Assembly: GCF_030131845.1 (NCBI RefSeq)
Contig: NZ_JASKYM010000014.1
Location: forward strand, 1-58,500
Direction of reading: 5' to 3'
DNA length: 58,500 bases
DNA from: Romboutsia sedimentorum
GTDB taxonomy: Bacteria; Bacillota; Clostridia; Peptostreptococcales; Peptostreptococcaceae
Under the pieces are notes generated by a model. The model did not search any database. It worked only from the letters and a program-made list of their open reading frames with translations, and was not told the origin of the DNA. A program made the translations under genes and the position numbers. Of the stretch, positions 17,301 to 26,421 are shown piece by piece (within the stretch, counting starts at the first letter, position 1; each line of letters starts with the position of its first letter).

Positions 17301-17410
17301 AATCTATCTCCTTTTATATAAATCTGCTTTTTCAAGTTAATTACTACTTAATACAATATATCCGTGGACAATCTTTAGTTGTGATATATATTTAAAATTT
17401 AATTTCAAAT

Positions 17411-17450
17411 AAAAAATAAGGAAAAAGATAATTCTTTTTCCTTATTTTTT
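17411..17450 (-). terminator. Intrinsic terminator after the hydrolase gene
   Basis: A perfect 17-bp stem AAAAAATAAGGAAAAAG/CTTTTTCCTTATTTTTT with loop ATAATT. It isolates the surface-glycan cluster from the hydrolase-sbcCD genes. Confidence 0.85.
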
Positions 17451-17473
17451 ATAATATTATTTTTATATTTTTG

Positions 17474-18364
17474 TTATTTTAAATTAGAATCATAAAATCC
17501 TAATATTTTTTTTATATACGGATTGAAAATTTCATCTTTTTCTATGTAAACTTCGTGTTTAGATTCTTTTATATGATGTAGTTCACACTTACTATTTCCT
17601 TGAACAAATTTATCATGTCCATCTGGTTTAACATATGAATCTTTTCCAGCTTGTATCAATAATACTGGTACTTGTATTTTACTAGAATTCTCTACAACTT
17701 CTTTAGTAGCTTTAAAAGATTCCTTTAACCAATTAAAAGATCCTCCTGATGTTTGTAAATTTTTATCTTTAAGTTGTTTATCAAAGTAAGTATCATACCT
17801 TTTTTGCGAACTAGTTCCAGAACCTATTAAATCAGGTTTCCCATCATACGGTTTATGACCTAAAATATATCTTTTTCCTTGCCCAAAAGCACATACAATG
17901 TTAGCTATTAATTTAGAAATAATATCAGGGTATTTACCTGTATGTATTTGCATCATAGGTGCATTTAAAATTGCTGCATCAAAATAATCGGGATATCTCT
18001 CTAAAAATAATCCACCTATACATCCACCCATAGAGTGCGCAAATAAAAATAATTTAGTTTCATCTTTTTTAACTATAGTATCTATAAAAATTTTAAAGTC
18101 TTCTACATAGTAATCAAATTTTTCTACATTTATTTGGCTATCATCTATGCCTAATCTTCCCGAGTATCCATGACCTCTATGGTCTAATATATAAACAGAG
18201 TATCCTACTTTATTAAATACTTTTATTAATTCTCTGTATCTTACTGAAGTTTCGCAAAATCCATGTGATATAACTATTTTAGCTTTTTCATTCTTTACTT
18301 CATATATCTTGTAGTGTATAGGTACTTCTTGTGTCCCCTTAAAATATTGTTCTTTATTTTTCAT
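17474..18364 (-). CDS. Alpha/beta hydrolase, lysophospholipase / monoacylglycerol lipase type
   Basis: 296 aa. Serine hydrolase features: oxyanion-hole HGF at 34-36, DHRGHGYSG at 61-69, nucleophile elbow AHSMGG with Ser111, acid in LIQAGKDSYV and catalytic His in ESKHEVY near the end. This HGxxE/GHGxS layout is that of the Hydrolase_4 (PldB-like) family, which cleaves lysophospholipids or monoacylglycerols. There is no signal peptide, so it acts inside the cell. GGAGGGG precedes the ATG. It follows sbcC by 15 bases and may be cotranscribed. Confidence 0.82.
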   Translation of the reverse strand: MKNKEQYFKGTQEVPIHYKIYEVKNEKAKIVISHGFCETSVRYRELIKVFNKVGYSVYILDHRGHGYSGRLGIDDSQINVEKFDYYVEDFKIFIDTIVKKDETKLFLFAHSMGGCIGGLFLERYPDYFDAAILNAPMMQIHTGKYPDIISKLIANIVCAFGQGKRYILGHKPYDGKPDLIGSGTSSQKRYDTYFDKQLKDKNLQTSGGSFNWLKESFKATKEVVENSSKIQVPVLLIQAGKDSYVKPDGHDKFVQGNSKCELHHIKESKHEVYIEKDEIFNPYIKKILGFYDSNLK

Positions 18365-18379
18365 ATATTCCCCTCCATA

Positions 18380-21300
18380 TTATAATATATTAAATCTAGC
18401 TTTACTTCCTCTAGATGTAGCTGTTACTTCAAGCTTGGCTTCAACCCTTTCTTTAAGTTCTTCAACATGAGATATTATTCCTACCAATCTTCCACCTCTT
18501 TGAAGTTCTAACAAACTATCTATTGCATTATCTAAAGATTGTGGGTCAAGTGTCCCAAATCCTTCATCTACAAACATTGTATCAAGAGATACACCTCCTG
18601 CGTTTGATTGTACAACATCAGAAAGACCAAGTGCTAGTGATAAAGAAGCCTTAAAGCTTTCTCCTCCAGATAGTGAACTAACATCTCTAGAACTATCTGT
18701 GTAATTATCATAAATTTCAAGTTCTAAACCTTTTTGACCCGCACCTTTACTTTTACTTTTTTTTCTTATTAAGGAGAATCTATCACCTGTCATTTTCTCA
18801 AGTCTTACATTTGCTGCATCTATAATATCTTCAAAATATGATGCTAATATATATCTTTCAAAAGATATGTAAGGCGATTTTTTACCATTTGCTAAATCTG
18901 CAAGCTCACCCACTACTCTATATTCTTCTTCTTTTTCCTTAAATTCAACATTTAATTTTTCTACGTTTTTAAGAATATCTTTGTTGCTGTCCAATATAGA
19001 GTATTTATCTTTTAGCTCAGCTTCCATTTCTTTTTTACTTACGTTTATAATCTTAATTTGTTCTTCAATATTTAACGAATCTATAAATTCCAAGCCTTTA
19101 CATTTATTTATAAGCTCTTCTTTTTTTATAATTTCAAAATTTAACTTAGCATTATAATCTTCAACTTGCGTTTGTATTATCTCTATTTTTTCTATATTTA
19201 ATTTAGCATTTTGATATTGTTGTAAAGTATCAAAACCTTCTTTTTTCATTAGAATTTCAAATTGTAAATTAATTTTTTCTATTTCTAATCTTAATTCTTC
19301 TATACTCTTATTTATCTCTTTTGAAGTTGAAGTTTCACCTTCTAGATTCTTAGATATAGCATCTCTTGATTCTCTTAAAATCAATAATCTCTGTTTACTC
19401 TCATTTAAGATTTTATTCTTTTCATTTATTAAATCATTTAAGGCTTTAACAGATTCAATATTTTTTGGAATATCTTTTTTATATTCCTCAATTTTAGTAC
19501 TTACTTCTGTAAAGTACTTAAAATTATCCTTTTCTTTTGACTCCAATGAAATCAATGTATTTTCATTTGTCTCTATACTAATATTTATATCAGTGATTTT
19601 TTTAACTATACTTTCTTTTAATTCTACTTTTCCTTTAACGCTTACTAATTCTTTTTGTAGATTTTCAATTACATTTTTCAACTCTGTACCTTTGTTTTTA
19701 ACATCATTATAAGTAGACTGTGAATATTTTATATCTAAGTTTAAGCTATCAGCAAATCTAGATAAAGACCTATTAACAAACTCTAGTGAATTTTTTATAT
19801 CTGAATTTAGAGTTGTTAAATCTCTAATCTTCAAGTTCCTTTTTTCTTCTAACTTATCTAAATTAACTTTTACTATTTTAAGCTCTTCTCTAGTAGGGAT
19901 ATTAGCATCATTTTTAACAGTAGCAGGATTTGGATGATTCTTTGACCCACATACAGGGCAAGGTTTATTTGATTCTAGTTTAGAAGCTAGTATCCCAGCC
20001 TGTTCCTTTTTGTATAAATCATCCATAGTTTCATATTCACCTTTAACTTTTAAGTATTCTTTTTCAAACTCTTCATAATCCTTACTTAGTTCAAAGTGTT
20101 TAGCCTTATATTTTTCATGACTAGCTATAATCTTAAATAAACTTCTTATATCTTCTATAATTTTGTTTTTATTATTTATTTCATTTTCAAGCTCTACTTT
20201 TTTAGTTTCAAATGATGCTATATCCTTTAATATATTTTCATTATTTAATTTTTCAATCTTTAACGTTTCTTTTAACTTCTTATTATCTGATATTTGTAAT
20301 TTAATTTCCTCAATATTTTTAGTAGCGCTTATAACAATTTCTTTTAGTTTATCAAACTCAGCTATCTTAGGTTCAATATTTTTTAGATTATCAATTTCTA
20401 TAGCAAGCTTTTCTCGCTCACTTTCCTTAGCTTCCTCTAAGTTTAATGTTTCAGTGGCTATTTTAAAATCGACTTTCAATTTATCTAAATTACTTAAGCT
20501 TAACTTGTAGTCTTCTTCTCTTTTAGCTAATTTGTGTTTATTTTCAATAAGTTTATCTTCTATGTATTTAACTTCTTTTGCACTTTTAGCATTACTTATC
20601 TCTTTTTTCTTTATTTCAAACTCTTTCTTTTTGCTTAAAAGTCCTTCAACATTTTTTAAACTAACTTCTTTTTCCTTAATTAGAATATTATTATTTTCTA
20701 TCTTATTTCTTCGTGTATTAAGATTATCTAAATTACATTCTACATTCTTTAACTCTTCACTAAGCAATTTATAACTTTCACTATTTTTACCTATAAGTTC
20801 TTTTAAATTTTCTATAACTAAAGGAAAATCAACATATTCTCCGAGAAGTATATCATGTTCCCCTTTTATATTTTCTAAATTAGTTTGCATTTTTTCTTTA
20901 CTTTTATTTCGCTTCTTATTAAGGTCTATTGCTTTATCCTTAAGTTGTGATTGTATCTTTTCAAAGTCATATGTATTAAATATTTTTCTAAAAATACTCT
21001 CACGTTCTAGCGAATCTGCAAGTAATAGCTTTTTAAACTCGCCTTGTGGAAGCATTACTATTTGCTTAAATTGATCTCTAGTTATACCTAAAATCTCTAC
21101 TAATTTATTAGTAACATTTGTAACCTTAGTTATAACAGCTCCATTTGGTAGTGTCAAAGTAGCATCAGCACTTTTCTCTGTATAGCCCTCACCTTTGACT
21201 TTTTTCTTTTTTTGCTTAGGGACCCTATTTACAATATATGTTTCTCCCCTAAGATCAAATTCTAGCTCAACAAAGGTCTCAACAGTATCCTCTGCAAAAT

Positions 21301-21505
21301 GACTTCTTAAAGAATCAGTTTCCCTAGATTCTCCACTAGCCTCACCATAAAGTGCATAACTTATCGCATCAAATATAGTTGTCTTACCCGCTCCTGTTTT
21401 ACCAGATATAACAAATATATTTCTTCCATTTAATTCTTCAAAGTCAATTACTTGTTGTGTTGCATATGGTCCAAAAGCACTTATAGTTAACTTTATAGGT
21501 CTCAT
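18380..21505 (-). CDS. sbcC: Exonuclease subunit SbcC (Rad50-like SMC ATPase)
   Basis: 1041 aa. N-terminal Walker A GKTGAGKTT (about residues 35-43), long coiled-coil arms of Glu/Lys/Leu-rich heptads, a zinc hook CPVCGSKNHPNP near residue 513, and at the C-terminus the signature LSGGE, Walker B MFVDEGFGTLD and the switch His. With SbcD it forms the SbcCD (Rad50-Mre11) nuclease that opens hairpins and trims protein-blocked DNA ends. The ATG directly abuts the sbcD stop codon, with the ribosome binding site inside the sbcD end. Length is typical of the family. Confidence 0.95.
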   Translation of the reverse strand: MRPIKLTISAFGPYATQQVIDFEELNGRNIFVISGKTGAGKTTIFDAISYALYGEASGESRETDSLRSHFAEDTVETFVELEFDLRGETYIVNRVPKQKKKKVKGEGYTEKSADATLTLPNGAVITKVTNVTNKLVEILGITRDQFKQIVMLPQGEFKKLLLADSLERESIFRKIFNTYDFEKIQSQLKDKAIDLNKKRNKSKEKMQTNLENIKGEHDILLGEYVDFPLVIENLKELIGKNSESYKLLSEELKNVECNLDNLNTRRNKIENNNILIKEKEVSLKNVEGLLSKKKEFEIKKKEISNAKSAKEVKYIEDKLIENKHKLAKREEDYKLSLSNLDKLKVDFKIATETLNLEEAKESEREKLAIEIDNLKNIEPKIAEFDKLKEIVISATKNIEEIKLQISDNKKLKETLKIEKLNNENILKDIASFETKKVELENEINNKNKIIEDIRSLFKIIASHEKYKAKHFELSKDYEEFEKEYLKVKGEYETMDDLYKKEQAGILASKLESNKPCPVCGSKNHPNPATVKNDANIPTREELKIVKVNLDKLEEKRNLKIRDLTTLNSDIKNSLEFVNRSLSRFADSLNLDIKYSQSTYNDVKNKGTELKNVIENLQKELVSVKGKVELKESIVKKITDINISIETNENTLISLESKEKDNFKYFTEVSTKIEEYKKDIPKNIESVKALNDLINEKNKILNESKQRLLILRESRDAISKNLEGETSTSKEINKSIEELRLEIEKINLQFEILMKKEGFDTLQQYQNAKLNIEKIEIIQTQVEDYNAKLNFEIIKKEELINKCKGLEFIDSLNIEEQIKIINVSKKEMEAELKDKYSILDSNKDILKNVEKLNVEFKEKEEEYRVVGELADLANGKKSPYISFERYILASYFEDIIDAANVRLEKMTGDRFSLIRKKSKSKGAGQKGLELEIYDNYTDSSRDVSSLSGGESFKASLSLALGLSDVVQSNAGGVSLDTMFVDEGFGTLDPQSLDNAIDSLLELQRGGRLVGIISHVEELKERVEAKLEVTATSRGSKARFNIL

Positions 21506-22708
21506 TTATTTCTCTCCTTTCTTTAAAACTTCATCAATTGTATTCATTAATACGTCCTCTTTTTCTTTGGTATAATCTCCGCTACCTAAATCCTCATAAA
21601 ATTCCTTAAATAAATCTACCTTACTTTTAGTTTTATATTCTCCTTTAGCAGATGTTTTATCTTCACTATACTCACGTCTTCTTTCCCTAGTTATTAGCAT
21701 AGTATTTGGATAAACTGATCTTAATTTTTCCATAGGATTTATTAATTCTCCATCATCAGTTAATATAGCTTGTATGTAATCTTCTTTTTCATCTTCTGCT
21801 TCTCGTCCTTCTTTTACTAAATTCTCAATATCACCTCTTATAACTCTCATATCTCTAAGAGGCTTTAATTTTTTAAATTCTATATTTATAGATTTATCAT
21901 CATCTATATCTACTATCGTAACTCCCTTTTTCTGATTAACTTCAGAGAATGAATATTTAAGTAGGGAACCTGAATATCTCATTTCATATCTTCCTATTCT
22001 TTGTCTGCCATGCAAATGACCTAATGCAACATAATCAAAATCCTTAAATAGGTTTCCATCAATAAGGTCTGTACCTCCAATTGATAGAGGTCTTTCTGAT
22101 TCAGATATTTCAAGTTCTGCAATTTCATACTTTTGTTCATTAGATTCTATGGCATCACTTCTTTTCATAGTCACATATCCATGACTTACTAATATATTTA
22201 CCTCTTCTTTATTTAAATTTTCTTTTATAGTTTTTATAGTTTCAGACATCGCATCATTATGGTTTTTGATTGCTTTGTTATCAAGAAGCTTCTTTACTAA
22301 TGCGGGGTCTTTGTACGGTACTAGATAGAAGTTAACATTTCTATTATCATCCTTTATAATTACATGCCTATAAAGTTCATTATCTGCACCACAAATATAC
22401 AGTCCTTGTTTTTCTAATATTTTGCTTCCAAAACTTAGTCTCTCTCCGCTGTCATGATTTCCTGATATAGCTACTATTTTTGTATTTGTATCCATTATTA
22501 AATCACTTAAGGTTTCATTTAAAAGTTCCACTGCCTCTACTGGTGCGATTGATCTATCATATACATCCCCTGCTATTATAAGTACATTTGGTTGTTCTTC
22601 TTTTATAAGTTCTATTAATTTATTTAAAATATATTTTTGGTCTTCAATCATTGAAAATTCATTTACAATTTTTCCTATATGCCAATCACTTGTGTGAATA
22701 ATTTTCAT
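21506..22708 (-). CDS. sbcD: Exonuclease subunit SbcD (Mre11-like phosphoesterase)
   Basis: 400 aa. Calcineurin-like metallophosphoesterase motifs: HTSDWHIGK at the start, IAGDVYDR, GNHDSGERL, ILVSHGYV and LGHLHGRQ, which supply the two-metal active site. The C-terminal region caps the active site and contacts SbcC. GGAGG precedes the ATG. It is the first gene of the sbcD-sbcC pair; a 50-base terminator hairpin upstream separates it from the hutD gene. Confidence 0.95.
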   Translation of the reverse strand: MKIIHTSDWHIGKIVNEFSMIEDQKYILNKLIELIKEEQPNVLIIAGDVYDRSIAPVEAVELLNETLSDLIMDTNTKIVAISGNHDSGERLSFGSKILEKQGLYICGADNELYRHVIIKDDNRNVNFYLVPYKDPALVKKLLDNKAIKNHNDAMSETIKTIKENLNKEEVNILVSHGYVTMKRSDAIESNEQKYEIAELEISESERPLSIGGTDLIDGNLFKDFDYVALGHLHGRQRIGRYEMRYSGSLLKYSFSEVNQKKGVTIVDIDDDKSINIEFKKLKPLRDMRVIRGDIENLVKEGREAEDEKEDYIQAILTDDGELINPMEKLRSVYPNTMLITRERRREYSEDKTSAKGEYKTKSKVDLFKEFYEDLGSGDYTKEKEDVLMNTIDEVLKKGEK

Positions 22709-22763
22709 CTTATATCCTCCTAATCATTGCTTTCATACTCTTTATATTATATGGTTATATTTA

Positions 22764-22813
22764 GCATAAATAAAGCCTAGAAAATATTAATATTTTCTAG
22801 GCTTTATTTATGC
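22764..22813 (-). terminator. Long perfect hairpin terminator after hutD
   Basis: A 23-bp perfect stem (GCATAAATAAAGCCTAG... and its complement) around TTAA. It lies 43 bases after the hutD stop and about 55 bases before sbcD. Confidence 0.8.
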
Positions 22814-22856
22814 TAGATTTTTCAAGATTTATATTTTAAAGTATAGTACTAATTAT

Positions 22857-23465
22857 TTAAAAGTATATTGTACTTCTAATAACCTTAGCCTGAGTGTTAG
22901 AATTATTGAAAAGATTTATTTCTTTTATCTCATCTACTAAACCTCTAATAATCAAAAACAAATCGCCTTCACATATATTGATTTTCGAATCTAATTCTAT
23001 TGATATATTTCCACTTACGCAGTATAAAACATCTGCTATATTCTTATACACTTGTTCTCTATTTGTAAGCTTAATTTCTTTGGATTCACTAACTAATATG
23101 TATTCTAAGTAACCAGTGCATCCTTTACTTGTCATAAGATTAAAATCTGTTGCTTTTCCATAGCTTTTGGTTGTCCAATCTCCACTAAAACTATCTATAT
23201 CAAATTCGTTTAATTCCGTAGTATATTTACCCCTATGATCTAAAATCAACTTTCCATCTATAACCATTATTTTTCTATCTATTCCAGATAAATGAGTAAA
23301 TTCAGATTCTTCTATGTCAACTTTAGCAGAGCTCAACCTCCATTTAAAATCAAGTTCACTGTATTTTGATTCTTTAGGGTATATATATAACTCAGTTGTA
23401 GTTCCTCCAGACCACTCACTTACTTTATAATCTTTCTTTTTTATAACACTAATATTATGTGCCAA
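22857..23465 (-). CDS. HutD/Ves family cupin-like protein
   Basis: 202 aa. The start KKKDYKVSEWSGGTTTELYIYP matches the HutD/Ves family, whose members have a bicupin fold; one is linked to histidine utilisation and E. coli Ves to cold-induced lipid effects. The following WRLSSAKVDIEESEFTHLSG segment is also typical. No hut genes are nearby, so a role in histidine catabolism is not supported here. TTG start after AGGAGATGA. The biochemical role of the family is not established. Confidence 0.75.
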   Translation of the reverse strand: MAHNISVIKKKDYKVSEWSGGTTTELYIYPKESKYSELDFKWRLSSAKVDIEESEFTHLSGIDRKIMVIDGKLILDHRGKYTTELNEFDIDSFSGDWTTKSYGKATDFNLMTSKGCTGYLEYILVSESKEIKLTNREQVYKNIADVLYCVSGNISIELDSKINICEGDLFLIIRGLVDEIKEINLFNNSNTQAKVIRSTIYF

Positions 23466-23528
23466 ATTAAATCATCTCCTAATAATATAATTTATATGAT
23501 TGAATTTCATATAACTATTCCAACTAGT

Positions 23529-24965
23529 TTATATCGAGTGCTTTAAAACACAGGCCTTCTTTATTGTAAAAATAAATTTTGAGCCTTTTCCTATTTCTGA
23601 TTTTACGTATATATTTTCATCTAAATGCTTCATAATCTCATACGCTATTGATAGTCCAATACCTGTCCCAATTGATGAGTGCGCCTTGTCAACTTTGTAG
23701 AAGCGATCAAAAATAAATGGCATATCAGATTTATCAATTCCATGTCCATTATCACATACACTCACTCTTACAAACTCTTCTTCTTCTTCAACTTCTATAT
23801 TTACATTTCCTTCAGCTTCTGTAAATTTAAATGCATTATCTAATAATATTACAAGCACTTGTATTATCCGATTTTTATTAGTAACTAACATCGGAATATC
23901 TTTTAAATTATTTGACGCATTAAAATTTATATCTAAGTCATCAGCTCTAACTTCAAACTCATCTACAACTTGATGTATTATCTCTTCAATACTTACAAAA
24001 GATTTTTCAAGTGCCACATTTCCTGATTGCAATCTTGATAATTCTAACATATCTTCAATAAGTAGCTCTAATCTCATTGATTCTCTAAGTATCATACTAT
24101 AGTATTTTTTTCTATCGATTCTTTCTAAAAATATATCATCATTTAGAGTTTCTCCAATTGCTCGTATAGATGCTACTGGAGTTTTTAGTTCGTGAGATAT
24201 ATTTGCAATATAGTCTCTTCTAGTTTGCTCTAACAACTTAGCTTGTTCATCATTTTCCTGGAGCTTTGATGCTAAATAATTAAATGCACTCGTAAGTTCA
24301 CCTATCTCATCTTCTTTATATTGTTCTATTCTTGTAGAAAATTTACCTTTTGCCATATCTATTGTAGCACTAGTCATATTATCCAATGGTTTTATCATTC
24401 TCTTTATAAATATGTACAATGGTATTATTATAGATATTAAAGATAAAATCATACTTACTCCTAATACTATATAAAATCCTTTTAATGAAGAGGTAAGTTG
24501 ATATGCAGTTTTAATAAAAAACATAGCACCTATTATTTTTCCATCTTGTTTTATTGGCTCTCCTACAAGTACTACATCATCTCCTACTCCATATAATTTT
24601 GTGACACCTTTTACAGAATTGCCTTTTAAAACTGTACCTATGTATGGGTCTAAGGCTTCATTAATAGTTTCGTCTGTAAATGATTCATGATTGTATTCAC
24701 TTGAAATTTCATTTCTCGATTTGTCATAACATTGAATAATGGCAGATTTCATTAAATCTGACTCTACTATTCCATTTAAGCTAGCTCCATTTTCTACAAA
24801 CTTTATAGCAAGTGTGTTTATTTCTTGCTTAATCTCGTTCATATTTACACTTAAAAAATATTGTTTTACTGTAAAACTACAAAAAAATATTGTAGCTACT
24901 ACGGCCCCTACAGCTGTTATTATTATGATTTTAAATAATCGTTTAAAGATACTTTCTTTCATCAT
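23529..24965 (-). CDS. Sensor histidine kinase
   Basis: 478 aa. Two membrane segments (about 11-31 and 162-187) flank an extracytoplasmic sensor domain of roughly 130 residues; then HAMP (188-240), HisKA with NISHELKTP (phosphoacceptor His258), and HATPase with DNAFKF, DNGHGI and GTGIGL boxes. It is the classic PhoR/ResE-like layout. Its start overlaps the stop of the response regulator by four bases (ATGA), so the pair is coupled. The signal is unknown; an orphan cobalamin riboswitch lies upstream of the pair. Confidence 0.9.
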   Translation of the reverse strand: MMKESIFKRLFKIIIITAVGAVVATIFFCSFTVKQYFLSVNMNEIKQEINTLAIKFVENGASLNGIVESDLMKSAIIQCYDKSRNEISSEYNHESFTDETINEALDPYIGTVLKGNSVKGVTKLYGVGDDVVLVGEPIKQDGKIIGAMFFIKTAYQLTSSLKGFYIVLGVSMILSLISIIIPLYIFIKRMIKPLDNMTSATIDMAKGKFSTRIEQYKEDEIGELTSAFNYLASKLQENDEQAKLLEQTRRDYIANISHELKTPVASIRAIGETLNDDIFLERIDRKKYYSMILRESMRLELLIEDMLELSRLQSGNVALEKSFVSIEEIIHQVVDEFEVRADDLDINFNASNNLKDIPMLVTNKNRIIQVLVILLDNAFKFTEAEGNVNIEVEEEEEFVRVSVCDNGHGIDKSDMPFIFDRFYKVDKAHSSIGTGIGLSIAYEIMKHLDENIYVKSEIGKGSKFIFTIKKACVLKHSI

Positions 24966-25645
24966 GATACCTCAAACTTATAACCTACTCCATATATTGA
25001 TTTAATTTCCCAGTTCAAATCATATGGTGGAAGCTTTTTTCTAAGTCTTTTTATTTGAGTATCTACAACTCTAGTATCTCCAAAGTAATCATATCCCCAA
25101 ACTTCAGACAGTATATGTTCTCTATTTAATATATTTCCAGGATTAGAAGCAAGCATATAAAATATTTTAATTTCCTTTGGTGTAACTTTAACTAGCTCAC
25201 CTTTCACATAAACTTCATGGCTATCTAAATTTATTTCAAGATCTCTATACTTTATACAATTTAGTGCTTTACTTACATTAGAAGTTCTTCTCAAAACAGT
25301 TTTTATACGTGTCACAACTTCCCTTGGTGAAAATGGCTTAGAAATATAATCATCTGAACCTAGCTCCAACCCAATTATTTTATCTATGGTTTCACATTTT
25401 GCAGTAAGCATAATAATTGGTACATCACTGCTTTTACGTATTTCTTTGCATACATCAGTCCCAAACATTTTTGGCATCATTAAATCTAATAGTATCAAAT
25501 CAGGTTTAAATTTTTTTGCTTTATTCAGTGCATCTAACCCTTCATATGCTGATATATAATCCATACCCTCTATTTTTAAATATTCTCCTATTGTTTCATG
25601 TACTGATTCTTGATCATCACATATTAAAATCAGTGTCTTAGACAA
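24962..25645 (-). CDS. OmpR/PhoB-family response regulator
   Basis: 227 aa. Receiver domain with the acidic pair at 10-11, phosphoacceptor Asp54 in LLDLMMP, and the Lys of SKPFSP near 104; the C-terminal winged helix contains TPKEIKIFYMLASNPG and DTRVVDTQIKRLRKKL. TTG start after AGGGGAG. First gene of a two-gene operon with the histidine kinase. A terminator hairpin (25722-25751) and a cobalamin riboswitch precede it. Target genes unknown. Confidence 0.92.
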   Translation of the reverse strand: MSKTLILICDDQESVHETIGEYLKIEGMDYISAYEGLDALNKAKKFKPDLILLDLMMPKMFGTDVCKEIRKSSDVPIIMLTAKCETIDKIIGLELGSDDYISKPFSPREVVTRIKTVLRRTSNVSKALNCIKYRDLEINLDSHEVYVKGELVKVTPKEIKIFYMLASNPGNILNREHILSEVWGYDYFGDTRVVDTQIKRLRKKLPPYDLNWEIKSIYGVGYKFEVS

Positions 25646-25721
25646 TCTATCCCACTCCCCTATTTATAAAATTATGTAAAATTACTTTTCATTTTAATGT
25701 ATTATTTTTTAAGCAAAAGAA

Positions 25722-25751
25722 AAATGCTTTAGTATGGCAACTAAAGCATTT
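25722..25751 (-). terminator. Intrinsic terminator upstream of the two-component genes
   Basis: A 12-bp stem AAATGCTTTAGT/ACTAAAGCATTT followed by TTCTTTT on the minus strand. It would stop any transcript coming from the riboswitch region about 75 bases before the response regulator start. Confidence 0.8.
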
Positions 25752-25804
25752 AATAAGGTTAGGTTTTTACATCTATATTTAAATTGCTTAAGGGCAAATT
25801 TAAA

Positions 25805-25828
25805 AGCCCAACCGAAATGGGTTGAGCT
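25805..25828 (-). terminator. Hairpin downstream of the cobalamin aptamer (possible expression platform)
   Basis: The stem AGCTCAACCC/GGTTGGGCT with loop ATTTC is followed by TTTAAATTT on the minus strand. It lies about 80 bases after the aptamer, where a riboswitch-controlled terminator would be expected. Confidence 0.6.
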
Positions 25829-25904
25829 TATCTTTATATCATAGATATACTTATAGCATATTTGATAATAAGAACATTCCCCATCCCCGAAGAACTTCTT
25901 GGCT

Positions 25905-26050
25905 ATTATAGGCAGGTATCCTGGCTTAGCTTCATCCTACTAGTTTCCTTCCCGTAAAATTTTTACAGTGGTTGCAAACGTTCGTCCACATTACAGTAGC
26001 GGGTGCTGCAAAGGTTTTTACCTTTTTCCCTTTTACTCTCTTAGAGTACC
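25905..26050 (-). promoter_or_regulatory. Cobalamin (adenosylcobalamin) riboswitch aptamer
   Basis: Read on the minus strand the conserved blocks appear in order: AAAAGGGAAAAAGG, GCAGCACCCGCTACTGTAA, AACCACTG, ACGGGAAGG and the terminal AGCCAGGATACCTGCC (the B12-box/P1 region). Together they identify the aptamer clearly. What it controls is not clear: it lies downstream of cbiMN, and between it and the response regulator there is no open reading frame, only two terminators. Confidence 0.92.
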
Positions 26051-26079
26051 CATAATATTTTTAAGTTGTTATATTATAT

Positions 26080-26108
26080 ATATTAGTCTATCTTTATTCC
26101 TTTTTCAA
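26080..26108 (-). promoter_or_regulatory. Candidate promoter for the riboswitch RNA
   Basis: TTGAAA, 17 bases, TAATAT on the minus strand, starting just after the cbiN stop. The -10 is weak. If real, the riboswitch is its own transcription unit rather than a cbiMN 3' UTR. Confidence 0.35.
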
Positions 26109-26115
26109 TATATAT

Positions 26116-26421
26116 TTATTTTTTCTTTCTACTTCCTAAGTAATATCCTATAATTCCAGCTCCTAAAGCAGCTTGAGTTGAAAATAACAAGCTTTCTATT
26201 TCTCCACTTGGCGGTTCATATAAACTTTCAAACCATGGTTCATACTGTGGACTTATTTGTGTTATAAGATCCTCTGCATGCCCATCTGCTCCACCATACT
26301 CTGCCTTTGGATTAAGTAAAAGAGGAATTATTATAAGTCCTACAGCTAGTAACATTAGTATTATATTTTTTTTATTGTTAGATCCATTTTTCTTATTGTC
26401 TAATTTAGCATTGGAACTCAT
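26116..26421 (-). CDS. cbiN: Cobalt ECF transporter subunit CbiN
   Basis: 101 aa. Two membrane helices (about 22-40 and 77-95) flank an extracytoplasmic loop with EYGGADGHAEDLI and PWFESLYEPPSGEIESLLF, the CbiN hallmark. CbiN is the auxiliary membrane protein that enables metal loading of CbiM. The start overlaps the end of cbiM by 17 bases. The cbiQ and cbiO genes normally following it are absent here; a cobalamin riboswitch comes next instead. Confidence 0.92.
   Translation of the reverse strand: MSSNAKLDNKKNGSNNKKNIILMLLAVGLIIIPLLLNPKAEYGGADGHAEDLITQISPQYEPWFESLYEPPSGEIESLLFSTQAALGAGIIGYYLGSRKKK

Noticed and set aside
17301-17410. Sigma-E/sigma-K promoter for pseB
   Set aside because: A GATATATTGTA box exists, but no AC or ATA element lies at acceptable spacing.
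19933-20774. Plus-strand hydrophobic open frames opposite sbcC
   Set aside because: Shadow of the coiled-coil region: the complement of Glu/Lys-rich codons reads as Phe/Leu/Ser.
25968-26153. Plus-strand 61-aa open frame
   Set aside because: It lies across the minus-strand cobalamin aptamer; the open frame is a by-product of conserved RNA sequence.
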